From the NCBI RefSeq assembly GCF_000966975.1, contig NZ_JZWV01000879.1, forward strand, positions 1 to 5,064: a stretch of DNA of 5,064 nt, read 5' to 3'. The translations under genes were made by a program, and so were the position numbers. Shown here one piece after another: positions 1 to 5,049 of the stretch. Every line of letters begins with the position of its first letter. Position 1 is the stretch's first letter. Source of the DNA: Streptomyces katrae. Lineage in GTDB: Bacteria > Actinomycetota > Actinomycetes > Streptomycetales > Streptomycetaceae. The notes beneath the pieces were generated by a model, which worked only from the letters and a program-made list of their open reading frames with translations, was not told where the DNA came from and did not search any database.

Positions 1-1244
1 ACCGCGGTGAGCTGAGCCCCGAGCAGATCGACTGGGTCATCGACGCCTACACCCGCGGGATCGTCGCCGACGAGCAGATGTCCGCGCTCGCCATGGCCAT
101 CCTGCTCAACGGCATGAACCGGGCCGAGATCGCCCGCTGGACCGCCGCGATGATCGCCTCCGGCGAGCGGATGAACTTCGACTCCCTCTCCCGCCCCACC
201 GCCGACAAGCACTCCACCGGCGGCGTCGGCGACAAGATCACCCTCCCGCTGGCCCCGCTCGTCGCCGCCTGCGGCGCGGCCGTCCCGCAGCTCTCGGGCC
301 GCGGCCTCGGCCACACCGGCGGCACCCTCGACAAGCTGGAGTCCATCCCCGGCTGGCGCGCGCTGCTCTCCAACGAGGAGATGCTGAACGTCCTCGACAC
401 CACCGGCGCCGTCATCTGCGCCGCCGGCGACGGCCTGGCCCCGGCCGACAAGAAGCTCTACGCCCTGCGCGACGTCACCGGTACCGTCGAGGCCATCCCG
501 CTGATCGCCTCCTCGATCATGTCCAAGAAGATCGCCGAGGGCACCGGCTCCCTGGTCCTGGACGTGAAGGTCGGCTCCGGCGCCTTCATGAAGAACATCG
601 AGGACGCCCGCGAGCTCGCCTCCACCATGGTGGCCCTGGGCACCGACAGCGGCGTCAAGACGATCGCCCTGCTCACCGACATGTCCACCCCGCTCGGCCT
701 CACCGCGGGCAACGCGCTGGAGGTCCGCGAGTCGGTCGAGGTCCTGGCCGGCGGCGGCCCCGCCGACGTGGTCGAACTGACCATCGCCCTGGCGCAGGAG
801 ATGCTCACGGCCGCCGGCATCAAGGACGCCGACCCGGCGAAGGCCCTCGCCGACGGCTCCGCCATGGACGTGTGGCGCCGGATGATCTCCGCCCAGGGCG
901 GCGACCCGGACGCGGCCCTGCCGGTCGCCCGCGAGCAGCACGTGGTCACCGCCTCCGCCTCCGGCGTCCTGACCCGCCTCGACGCGTACGCGGTCGGCGT
1001 GGGCGCCTGGCGCCTGGGCGCGGGCCGCGCCCGCAAGGAGGACCCGGTGCAGGCGGGCGCGGGCATCGAGCTCCACGCCAAGCCGGGCGACACCGTCACG
1101 GCCGGCCAGCCGCTGATGACCCTGCACACGGACACCCCGGAGAAGTTCGACTACGCCCTGGCCTCCCTGGAGGGCTGCTACGACGTCGCCCCGGCGGGCA
1201 CGGCCTTCACGGCCAACCCGATCGTCCTGGACCGCATCGCGTAG
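1..1244 (+). CDS. deoA: Thymidine phosphorylase (5' truncated)
   Basis: Cytosolic pyrimidine-nucleoside phosphorylase. It splits thymidine (and deoxyuridine) with phosphate into the free base and 2-deoxyribose-1-phosphate in nucleoside salvage. The reading frame is open from base 3 (R-G-E-L-S-P-E-Q) to TAG at 1242-1244, giving 414 visible residues. By family length about 12 N-terminal residues lie outside the window, so the Met codon at 78 is internal and not the start. Counting from that internal Met, the phosphate-site motif KHSTGGVGDK is at 44-53, with K44, H45 and S46 matching E. coli Lys84, His85 and Ser86. The family signature SGRGLGHTGGTLDKLE is at 73-88. R131, S146 and K150 match the nucleoside-binding Arg171, Ser186 and Lys190. 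The C-terminal PYNP-type domain (AWRLGAGR..., residues about 310-350) is intact. All key residues are present, so the enzyme should be active. It is probably the last gene of its operon, since a strong hairpin follows within 10 bases. Confidence 0.96.
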   Translation, partial: RGELSPEQIDWVIDAYTRGIVADEQMSALAMAILLNGMNRAEIARWTAAMIASGERMNFDSLSRPTADKHSTGGVGDKITLPLAPLVAACGAAVPQLSGRGLGHTGGTLDKLESIPGWRALLSNEEMLNVLDTTGAVICAAGDGLAPADKKLYALRDVTGTVEAIPLIASSIMSKKIAEGTGSLVLDVKVGSGAFMKNIEDARELASTMVALGTDSGVKTIALLTDMSTPLGLTAGNALEVRESVEVLAGGGPADVVELTIALAQEMLTAAGIKDADPAKALADGSAMDVWRRMISAQGGDPDAALPVAREQHVVTASASGVLTRLDAYAVGVGAWRLGAGRARKEDPVQAGAGIELHAKPGDTVTAGQPLMTLHTDTPEKFDYALASLEGCYDVAPAGTAFTANPIVLDRIA

Positions 1245-1251
1245 GCATGGC

Positions 1252-1296
1252 CGGGGCGGGGAGCCGACCGCTGCGCGGAGCCGTCTCCCCGCCCCG
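1252..1296 (+). terminator. Hairpin after deoA, probable terminator
   Basis: A perfect 12-bp stem pairs 1252-1263 (CGGGGCGGGGAG) with 1285-1296 (CTCCCCGCCCCG), starting 8 bases after the deoA stop. The 21-base loop holds a small CCGC/GCGG hairpin (1268-1271 with 1275-1278). No good T tract follows (only TTT at 1300-1302), which is common for actinobacterial terminators. Its last four bases are also needed by the next hairpin, so the two cannot form completely together. Confidence 0.6.
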
Positions 1297-1350
1297 CCCT
1301 TTCCCCGTCTTCCGGGCGGGCCCCGGACCGAGGGACGGGGGAAGGGCGGG
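1293..1350 (+). promoter_or_regulatory. Long hairpin just before the STAS gene
   Basis: Positions 1293-1309 (CCCGCCCTTTCCCCGTC) pair with 1334-1350 (GACGGGGGAAGGGCGGG) along 17 bp, with a single G-U pair. The interior holds a second stem, CCGGG/CCCGG (1312-1316 with 1322-1326). The structure ends two bases before the AGGGG ribosome binding site of the STAS gene. It could act as a second terminator, an attenuator or a translation-control element. The pairing is seen directly; the role is inferred. Confidence 0.45.
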
Positions 1351-1356
1351 CAGGGG
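1332..1356 (+). promoter_or_regulatory. G-quadruplex-type run ending in a ribosome binding site
   Basis: Five G runs lie in 25 bases: GGG 1332-1334, GGGGG 1337-1341, GGG 1344-1346, GGG 1348-1350 and GGGG 1353-1356. They are separated by only one or two bases. This fits the classic four-tract G-quadruplex pattern, on the coding strand and in the mRNA. The last run is the probable Shine-Dalgarno AGGGG, 7 bases before the ATG at 1364. G runs are frequent in high-GC genomes, so function is unproven. Confidence 0.4.
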
Positions 1357-1363
1357 CGCCCCG

Positions 1364-1732
1364 ATGAGTTCCGCAGTCAGGGACGGTCATCCACCCGTGG
1401 AGATCACGACCCTGGCCCTGGACGGGCCCCAGCCGGACATCCCCGCGCTCTGCGCCCGCGTCAGCGAGGCCTGCCGTGAGGGCCCGCCACGGCAGCTGGT
1501 CTGCGACGCGAGCCGGGCCGGCAGGCCCACCCTCGCCACCGTCGAGGCCCTGGCCCGCATGGCCCTGACCGCGCGGAGCCACCGCACCCCCTTCACGGTC
1601 ACCGGCGCGACCCCCGCCCTGCGGGCCCTACTGGACCTCGTGGGCCTCGTCGAGCTCCTCGGGGAGGCCGAACAGGGGGAACCAGCGGGCCGTGTCCAGG
1701 AAGGCGTTGAGGCCGACGATGCGGCCCTCTGA
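1364..1732 (+). CDS. STAS-domain (anti-anti-sigma-like) protein
   Basis: Small cytosolic protein of 122 residues, mostly one STAS-like fold. The start ATG at 1364 has AGGGG 7 bases upstream. Visible elements are an opening strand and helix ([19 protein letters not shown], about 12-33), the core strand LVCDAS (45-50), the helix [12 protein letters not shown] (57-68), a strand PFTVTGA (76-82) and the final helix [15 protein letters not shown] (85-99). T59 falls roughly where classic anti-anti-sigma proteins (SpoIIAA/RsbV) carry the phosphorylated Ser; that alignment is mine and approximate. An acidic tail (100-122) ends in EADDAAL. Residues 89-122 are encoded opposite the end of the convergent sigma gene. 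L89 uses the rare codon CTA, forced by the TAG stop of that gene. Partner switching with an RsbW-type kinase is the family's usual role. No kinase gene is in the window, and the partner and target are unknown. Confidence 0.8.
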   Translation: MSSAVRDGHPPVEITTLALDGPQPDIPALCARVSEACREGPPRQLVCDASRAGRPTLATVEALARMALTARSHRTPFTVTGATPALRALLDLVGLVELLGEAEQGEPAGRVQEGVEADDAAL

Positions 1733-2632
1733 CACCTCCAGCACCTGCAGCGCCCACGGCACGTGCCCCGGCCGGCCGTCCTCGCGCGGACGGTACTGGC
1801 CGAAGGCCGGCAGACCGTTCGCCGTGGTCGGTATCAGGCGCGAACCCTTGCAGCCGATGCCCTGGTTCAGATGCCAGGCCGCGATGTCCTCCGGCCCCCG
1901 CAGCCACAGGTCGAACGGCGGCATCGACAGCACCGCGTCCTCGTGCAGCAGGGCGGTCAGCCGCGTGATGTCGTAGGCCTCGAAGGCGGACAGGTACTGC
2001 TCCAGCAGCTTCGCCTGCTCCGCGTCCAGCGGGTCCGCCGGGTCGCTCGGCCGCAGTGCCTGCCCCGACAGCGTCGCCCGGGCCCGCTGGAGGGCGCTGT
2101 TGACCGAGGCGACCGTGGTCTCCAGGAGCTGCGCGACTTCGTCCGCCTTCCAGGCCAGCACCTCCCGCAGGATCAGCACGGCCCGCTGCTTCGGCGGCAG
2201 GTGCTGCAGCGCCGCCACGAACGCGAGGCGCACCGACTCCTTCGCCAGCGCCATCTCCGCCGGGTCGGCGGTCTGCGGCAGCACCCGCCCGTCCGGCACG
2301 GGCTCCAGCCAGGTCACCTCGGGCCGCTCGTTGAGCACGGCGGACGCCTGGTGCTGCGGGGCGGTGAGGTCCATCGGCCGGGCCCGCTTGTTGCCCGCGT
2401 TCAGCAGGTCCAGGCAGACGTTCGTGGCGATCCGGTACAGCCACGAACGCAGCGAGGAGCGGCCCTCGAACTTCCCGTACGCCCGCCAGGCCCGCACGTA
2501 CGTGTCCTGCACCGCGTCCTCGGCGTCGAAGGACGAGCCGAGCATCCGGTAGCAGTAACCGGTCAGCTCGACGCGGTGGCGCTCCATCGCCGCGTCGAGC
2601 TCCGGTGACGTGGTGGTCGCGAGGTCGCTCAT
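1628..2632 (-). CDS. ECF sigma factor with C-terminal SnoaL-like domain (SigG / TIGR02960 type)
   Basis: Alternative sigma factor of 334 residues that would direct RNA polymerase to specific promoters. Region sigma-2 spans about 16-85, with the core-binding/melting stretch [14 protein letters not shown] (36-49) and [19 protein letters not shown] linker carries [12 protein letters not shown] (108-119), a motif typical of SigG-like and ECF41-like sigmas. Sigma-4 spans about 133-187, with [17 protein letters not shown] and the helix-turn-helix [20 protein letters not shown] (166-185). A SnoaL/NTF2-like domain follows (about 205-325: [21 protein letters not shown]...). In the related ECF41 group this extension regulates the sigma factor in place of an anti-sigma protein. 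No conventional anti-sigma gene adjoins this one. Start ATG at 2632 is preceded by GGGGGA (2641-2646) with an 8-base spacer. Its last 34 codons overlap the STAS gene. S301 uses the rare codon TCA because it lies opposite the STAS stop TGA. Confidence 0.92.
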   Translation of the reverse strand: MSDLATTTSPELDAAMERHRVELTGYCYRMLGSSFDAEDAVQDTYVRAWRAYGKFEGRSSLRSWLYRIATNVCLDLLNAGNKRARPMDLTAPQHQASAVLNERPEVTWLEPVPDGRVLPQTADPAEMALAKESVRLAFVAALQHLPPKQRAVLILREVLAWKADEVAQLLETTVASVNSALQRARATLSGQALRPSDPADPLDAEQAKLLEQYLSAFEAYDITRLTALLHEDAVLSMPPFDLWLRGPEDIAAWHLNQGIGCKGSRLIPTTANGLPAFGQYRPREDGRPGHVPWALQVLEVSEGRIVGLNAFLDTARWFPLFGLPEELDEAHEVQ

Positions 2633-2668
2633 GGCTGCCGTCCCCCAGGGTGTCGTCCGTCACTCCGG

Positions 2669-2697
2669 AACCTACCCGAGGGGTCTGACAACGGCAG
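2669..2697 (-). promoter_or_regulatory. Possible promoter of the sigma factor gene
   Basis: On the minus strand TAGGTT (2669-2674) matches the streptomycete -10 pattern TAGRRT. A poor -35, CTGCCG (2692-2697), lies 17 bases upstream. Transcription would start near 2662, leaving a leader of about 30 bases with the GGGGGA binding site. A TTGTCA at 2686-2691 sits only 11 bases from this -10 and is too close to serve. The 90-base gap to the upstream transpeptidase gene leaves room for this promoter, but readthrough is also possible because I see no strong terminator there. Confidence 0.27.
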
Positions 2698-2722
2698 CCG
2701 CAGCGCCGCGCGGTGCGTCAGG

Positions 2723-3448
2723 TCAGGTGCCGGGCTTGCGCCCGTACACGAACACGTCCTCGCCGTTGGTCAGCATGTTCCAGTACGCCTTGGCGTCGGC
2801 CGTCGTCATGTTGACGCAGCCGCCCGACCCCGGCGGGTTCCACATGCTCTTCTCCACCGAGTGGAAGGCGATGCCGCCGTCGAAGAACTGCGCGTACGGC
2901 ATCGCCACGTTGTAGATCGTCGACCAGTGGTTGATGTTGCGGTAGTAGATCTTCTTCAGCCCGGTCCGCGTCGGCGTCTCCGCCTTGCCGGTGCGCACCG
3001 GCACCGGCCCGTACTTCAGCGTCGCCCCGTCCTGGATCCAGCTCAGCTGCCGGGTCAGGTCGACGCAGGCGATCCGCCCCAGGTTGGTGGGGCACTGCCC
3101 CGCGGCGTTCGGGTTCTTCCCCGCCGCCCGCTGCGCCAGCATGGTGCTCATCGTCTGCCAGGTCAGCGGCCCCGCGTAGCCCATCGTCGGGGTGATCCCG
3201 TGGGTGGCCTGGAAGGACTGGATGGCGGCGCAGTCGGCCGCCGACTGCACCCCGTCCACCGGCCGCCCCAGGAACTGCTCCACCTGCCGCTGGTACGGCC
3301 CCGTGGTCACGTTGCACGAGGCGGCGGCCTCCGCGGCCTGCGCCGCCCCGCCCCCCGCGACCACCAGGGGCGCCGCCAGCGCCAGCGCCCCGCCGAACAC
3401 CACCGCGGCCCGCCGGCCCGCGCGCACGCGTACGCGTATCCCCGCCAT
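2723..3448 (-). CDS. Secreted L,D-transpeptidase (YkuD domain) with N-terminal peptidoglycan-binding-like region
   Basis: Protein of 241 residues that should act outside the membrane on peptidoglycan. L,D-transpeptidases form 3-3 cross-links between tetrapeptide stems and usually resist most beta-lactams except carbapenems. A signal peptide is clear: basic IRVRVRAGRR (4-13), a hydrophobic core (14-31) and an AQA cleavage motif (36-38). There is no lipobox, so the product is secreted or wall-associated and not a lipoprotein. Residues about 50-100 (YQRQVEQFLGRPVDGV...IQSFQATHGI...GPLTWQTM) resemble a PG_binding_1 domain. The YkuD catalytic region holds H196 and C211 in FHSVEKSMWNPPGSGGCVNM (195-214). 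The Ser-x-Gly-Cys-x-Asn core is kept, but x before Gly is Gly where many family members have His. Four other cysteines (C45, C73, C119, C128) may form two disulfides. Start ATG at 3448 has GGAGG (3454-3458) 5 bases upstream. The gene is probably transcribed alone. Confidence 0.9.
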   Translation of the reverse strand: MAGIRVRVRAGRRAAVVFGGALALAAPLVVAGGGAAQAAEAAASCNVTTGPYQRQVEQFLGRPVDGVQSAADCAAIQSFQATHGITPTMGYAGPLTWQTMSTMLAQRAAGKNPNAAGQCPTNLGRIACVDLTRQLSWIQDGATLKYGPVPVRTGKAETPTRTGLKKIYYRNINHWSTIYNVAMPYAQFFDGGIAFHSVEKSMWNPPGSGGCVNMTTADAKAYWNMLTNGEDVFVYGRKPGT

Positions 3449-3496
3449 CGATCCCTCCCCTGCCGCGCCCGCACCGTGGGGGCGCCGATGCTCCCC

Positions 3497-3526
3497 ACGC
3501 TAGAGCCGGACGGGCACGCGGGACAG
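3497..3526 (-). promoter_or_regulatory. Candidate promoter of the L,D-transpeptidase gene
   Basis: On the minus strand TAGCGT (3497-3502) is a good actinobacterial -10. CTGTCC (3521-3526), 18 bases upstream, is a weak -35. Transcription would begin near 3490, giving a leader of about 42 bases. The elements lie between the palindromes at 3550-3641 and the gene start, so those hairpins would insulate this promoter from transporter readthrough. Confidence 0.38.
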
Positions 3527-3549
3527 GGGTCCGACAGGACTCGGGCCAG

Positions 3550-3589
3550 GGGGTGTTGCGAAAGTCCCGCACGACCTTCGCAACACCCC
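3550..3589. repeat. Palindrome A (hairpin, possible element remnant or terminator)
   Basis: Positions 3550-3562 (GGGGTGTTGCGAA) pair perfectly with 3577-3589 (TTCGCAACACCCC). After one A-C mismatch a GTC/GAC stem (3564-3566 with 3573-3575) continues to a 6-base loop. The whole 40-base unit is therefore nearly one palindrome. It lies downstream of the MFS gene and directly abuts palindrome B, sharing the C at 3589. No T tract follows in either direction. It may be a terminator or a miniature/solo terminal-repeat remnant of an insertion element; a genome-wide copy count would decide. Confidence 0.6.
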
Positions 3590-3641
3590 TAGGGCCTGTC
3601 TGACGATCCTGATCCGGCGCGAATTGTCAGACAGGCCCTAG
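3589..3641. repeat. Palindrome B flanked by CTAG (MITE-like remnant or MFS terminator)
   Basis: Positions 3589-3604 (CTAGGGCCTGTCTGAC) pair perfectly with 3626-3641 (GTCAGACAGGCCCTAG), a 16-bp stem. It extends three more pairs to 3607/3623, one of them G-U. The inner 45 bases (3593-3637) lie exactly between two CTAG tetramers. CTAG or TA-type target duplications are known for some IS5-family elements, so this could be a tiny inverted-repeat element or excision scar. The TAG inside the right CTAG (3638-3640 on the minus strand) is the stop codon of the MFS gene. As RNA the hairpin would form immediately at the end of that gene and probably ends its mRNA. Confidence 0.65.
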
Positions 3642-4930
3642 CGCGCGGCCACCGCCGCACCCGGCAGCCGCCGTTCGGCGCGGGCCGCGTGCGACCCGTA
3701 CAGGGTGATCGAGACGACGCCCAGCACCGCCAGCAGCGCGATCCCGACCGTCGCCGCCCACCCCGAGGCGTGGTACGCCAGCGCGCCCAGGGTGCCGCCC
3801 GCGCTGGAGCCCAGGTAGTACGCGGACTGGTACAGCGCGGAGGCCTGCGCCCGGCCCGTCTTCGCCGTCCGGCTCACCGCCGCCGAGGCCACCGCGTGCC
3901 CGGCGAAGAAGCCGGCCGTGATCAGCACCAGCCCCGGCAGGATCAGCCACAGCGAGTCGGCGAGCGACAGCAGCAGCCCCAGCGCGGTCGTGGTCACCGC
4001 CAGGTACAGCGCCCCGCGCCGCCCCGCCCGCGCCACCAGCTGCCCGGCCGCCGCCGAGGAGGCCGTACCCACCAGGTAGACCAGGAAGATCGAGCCGACG
4101 ACGCCCTGGCCCAGCGAGAACGGCGCCTCCACCAGCCGGTAGCCGATGACCGTGTACACCGCACCGAACACGGTCATGAACAGCGCGCCGATCCCGTACA
4201 GCCGCAGCAGCAGCGGGTCCCGCAGGTGCCCGGCGACCGTACGGCCCACCGCGCGCGGGTTCAGCGAGGCCGGCCGGAAGAACCGCGCCCGGGGCAGCAG
4301 CACCAGGAAGGCCACCGCGGAGACCAGCGCCATCACGCCGACGGCCAGCAGCCCGCCCCGCCAGCCCCACAGCTGGGCGCCCCACCCCTGGGCGCCCCAG
4401 CCGGTGACGATGCGGCCGCTCATCCCGCCGATGGAATTGCCCGCCACGAACAGGCCGATCGCCCCGACCAGCGCCTTGGGCCGGACCTCCTCCGCCAGGT
4501 ACGCCATCGCGGAGGCGGGGATCCCGGCGATCGCCGCGCCCTGCACCGCGCGCAGCGCCACCAGCCACTCCAGGCTCGGCGCGAACGGCACCAGCAGGCC
4601 GACCCCGACGGCCACCACCATCGAACAGGTCATCATCCGGGTCCGCCCGAACCGCTCGGACAGCGCACTGAGCGGCAGCACGAACAGGGCGAGCGCCCCG
4701 GTGGCCGCGGACACCGTCCAGCTGGCCTGACCGGCCGTCACACCGAAACCGGCGGAGACCGCGGGCAGCAGGGCCTGGGTGGAGTAGAGGAGGGCGAAGG
4801 TCGCCAGTCCGGCGGCGAAGAGCGCGAGGCTCATCCGGCGGTAGCCGGGGCGGCCGGGGGAGAGGGGTTCGGGGGACGACGGGGTGGAGGCACCCATGGT
4901 GGCGGGTGCCCCGGTATGAACGGGAGGCAT
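3638..4930 (-). CDS. MFS transporter, YnfM-like, 12 transmembrane segments
   Basis: Inner-membrane proton-linked exporter of the major facilitator superfamily, 430 residues, a normal full length. A non-membrane N-terminus (1-32) rich in Pro and Ser precedes about twelve hydrophobic segments (near 35-55, 70-90, 100-118, 124-145, 152-173, 191-212, 243-265, 277-296, 305-323, 327-349, 362-386 and 391-412). Family motif A is visible between TM2 and TM3 (LSALSERFGRTRMM, 88-100), with its degenerate repeat between TM8 and TM9 (GQLVARAGRRGAL, 296-308). TM5 carries GNSIGGMSGR (164-173). GWGAQ occurs twice in tandem at 177-186, apparently from a 15-base duplication. The start at 4930 lacks a spaced Shine-Dalgarno but fits a leaderless mRNA; Met12 or Met33 are alternatives. 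YnfM-type transporters often pair with divergent LysR genes, as may be so here. The substrate cannot be told from sequence. Confidence 0.9.
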   Translation of the reverse strand: MPPVHTGAPATMGASTPSSPEPLSPGRPGYRRMSLALFAAGLATFALLYSTQALLPAVSAGFGVTAGQASWTVSAATGALALFVLPLSALSERFGRTRMMTCSMVVAVGVGLLVPFAPSLEWLVALRAVQGAAIAGIPASAMAYLAEEVRPKALVGAIGLFVAGNSIGGMSGRIVTGWGAQGWGAQLWGWRGGLLAVGVMALVSAVAFLVLLPRARFFRPASLNPRAVGRTVAGHLRDPLLLRLYGIGALFMTVFGAVYTVIGYRLVEAPFSLGQGVVGSIFLVYLVGTASSAAAGQLVARAGRRGALYLAVTTTALGLLLSLADSLWLILPGLVLITAGFFAGHAVASAAVSRTAKTGRAQASALYQSAYYLGSSAGGTLGALAYHASGWAATVGIALLAVLGVVSITLYGSHAARAERRLPGAAVAAR

Positions 4931-4936
4931 ACCTCG

Positions 4937-4966
4937 AAAGTAGGCCCCCCTTTTTCATGCGTCCAA
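4937..4966 (-). promoter_or_regulatory. Promoter of the MFS gene, predicted leaderless
   Basis: On the minus strand TTGGAC (4961-4966) and TACTTT (4937-4942) are separated by 18 bases. Six bases separate the -10 from the A of the ATG at 4930. Transcription would therefore start at or within a base or two of the start codon, so the mRNA would have no 5' leader. The spacer contains an A5G6 run on the minus strand. Confidence 0.5.
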
Positions 4967-4970
4967 TGCA
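4958..4970. promoter_or_regulatory. Candidate LysR-type operator (T-N11-A with TGC/GCA dyad)
   Basis: TGC-N7-GCA at 4958-4970 has the T-N11-A spacing and partial dyad typical of LysR-family binding boxes. It covers the -35 of the MFS promoter. A further match, GTGCAT (4996-5001), is the exact inverse of ATGCAC (4966-4971) and lies about three helical turns away. That is suitable for a tetramer contacting two sites. Binding is inferred from motif shape and position. Confidence 0.4.
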
Positions 4971-4979
4971 CAAAACGCG

Positions 4980-4985
4980 GATAAT
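4980..4985 (+). promoter_or_regulatory. Possible -10 element of the divergent gene
   Basis: GATAAT on the plus strand differs from TATAAT by one base. No convincing -35 lies 16-18 bases upstream, as expected for an activator-dependent or weak promoter. Transcription would begin near 4992, about 58 bases before the ATG at 5050. The core lies between the two TGCA-containing half-sites, so one bound regulator could affect both directions. Confidence 0.3.
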
Positions 4986-5049
4986 CAATCCAGCCGTGCA
5001 TCACCTCAGCTCAGGGCCTCGGATATCAATGAACCGTTACGAAGAAGAC

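Noticed and set aside
458..1135. Long minus-strand open frame inside deoA
   Set aside because: Antisense shadow of a well-conserved enzyme; Arg/Ser/Ala-rich with no recognisable domain. The short minus frame at 47-451 is rejected for the same reason.
872..1363. Upstream extension of the STAS frame through the end of deoA
   Set aside because: The extension is Arg/Gly/Pro-rich out-of-frame deoA sequence. The ATG at 1364 has a good ribosome binding site and matches the beginning of the STAS fold.
1763..2608. Plus-strand open frame opposite the sigma factor gene
   Set aside because: Low-complexity Arg/Gln/Pro/Val composition typical of antisense frames in high-GC DNA. The minus strand has clear sigma-2 and sigma-4 regions.
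1599..2663. Second long minus-strand frame over the sigma gene
   Set aside because: Gly/Arg/Ala-rich frame-shifted shadow of the true sigma reading frame.
2661..2690. GGAAC on the plus strand upstream of the sigma gene as an ECF-type autoregulated promoter
   Set aside because: It points away from the sigma gene, and I see no gene it could drive within reach. No GGAAC is present on the minus strand there.
2682..2691. GTCTGACAA near the sigma gene as another copy of palindrome B
   Set aside because: Only about seven bases match the GTCTGAC arm and there is no inverted partner nearby; chance is enough.
2861..3592. Plus-strand open frame opposite the L,D-transpeptidase gene
   Set aside because: Arg/Pro/His-rich antisense shadow that runs into the palindromes and has no domain.
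3689..4984. 431-residue plus-strand open frame opposite the MFS gene
   Set aside because: Highly biased Gln/Arg/His/Pro composition; it is the antisense of a transporter with twelve clear membrane segments.
4957..5049. Start of the divergent gene at ATG 4957, 4966 or 5029
   Set aside because: The first two lie within the promoter/operator region, and none has a purine-rich ribosome binding site as good as the one before 5050. They cannot be excluded without the rest of the gene.
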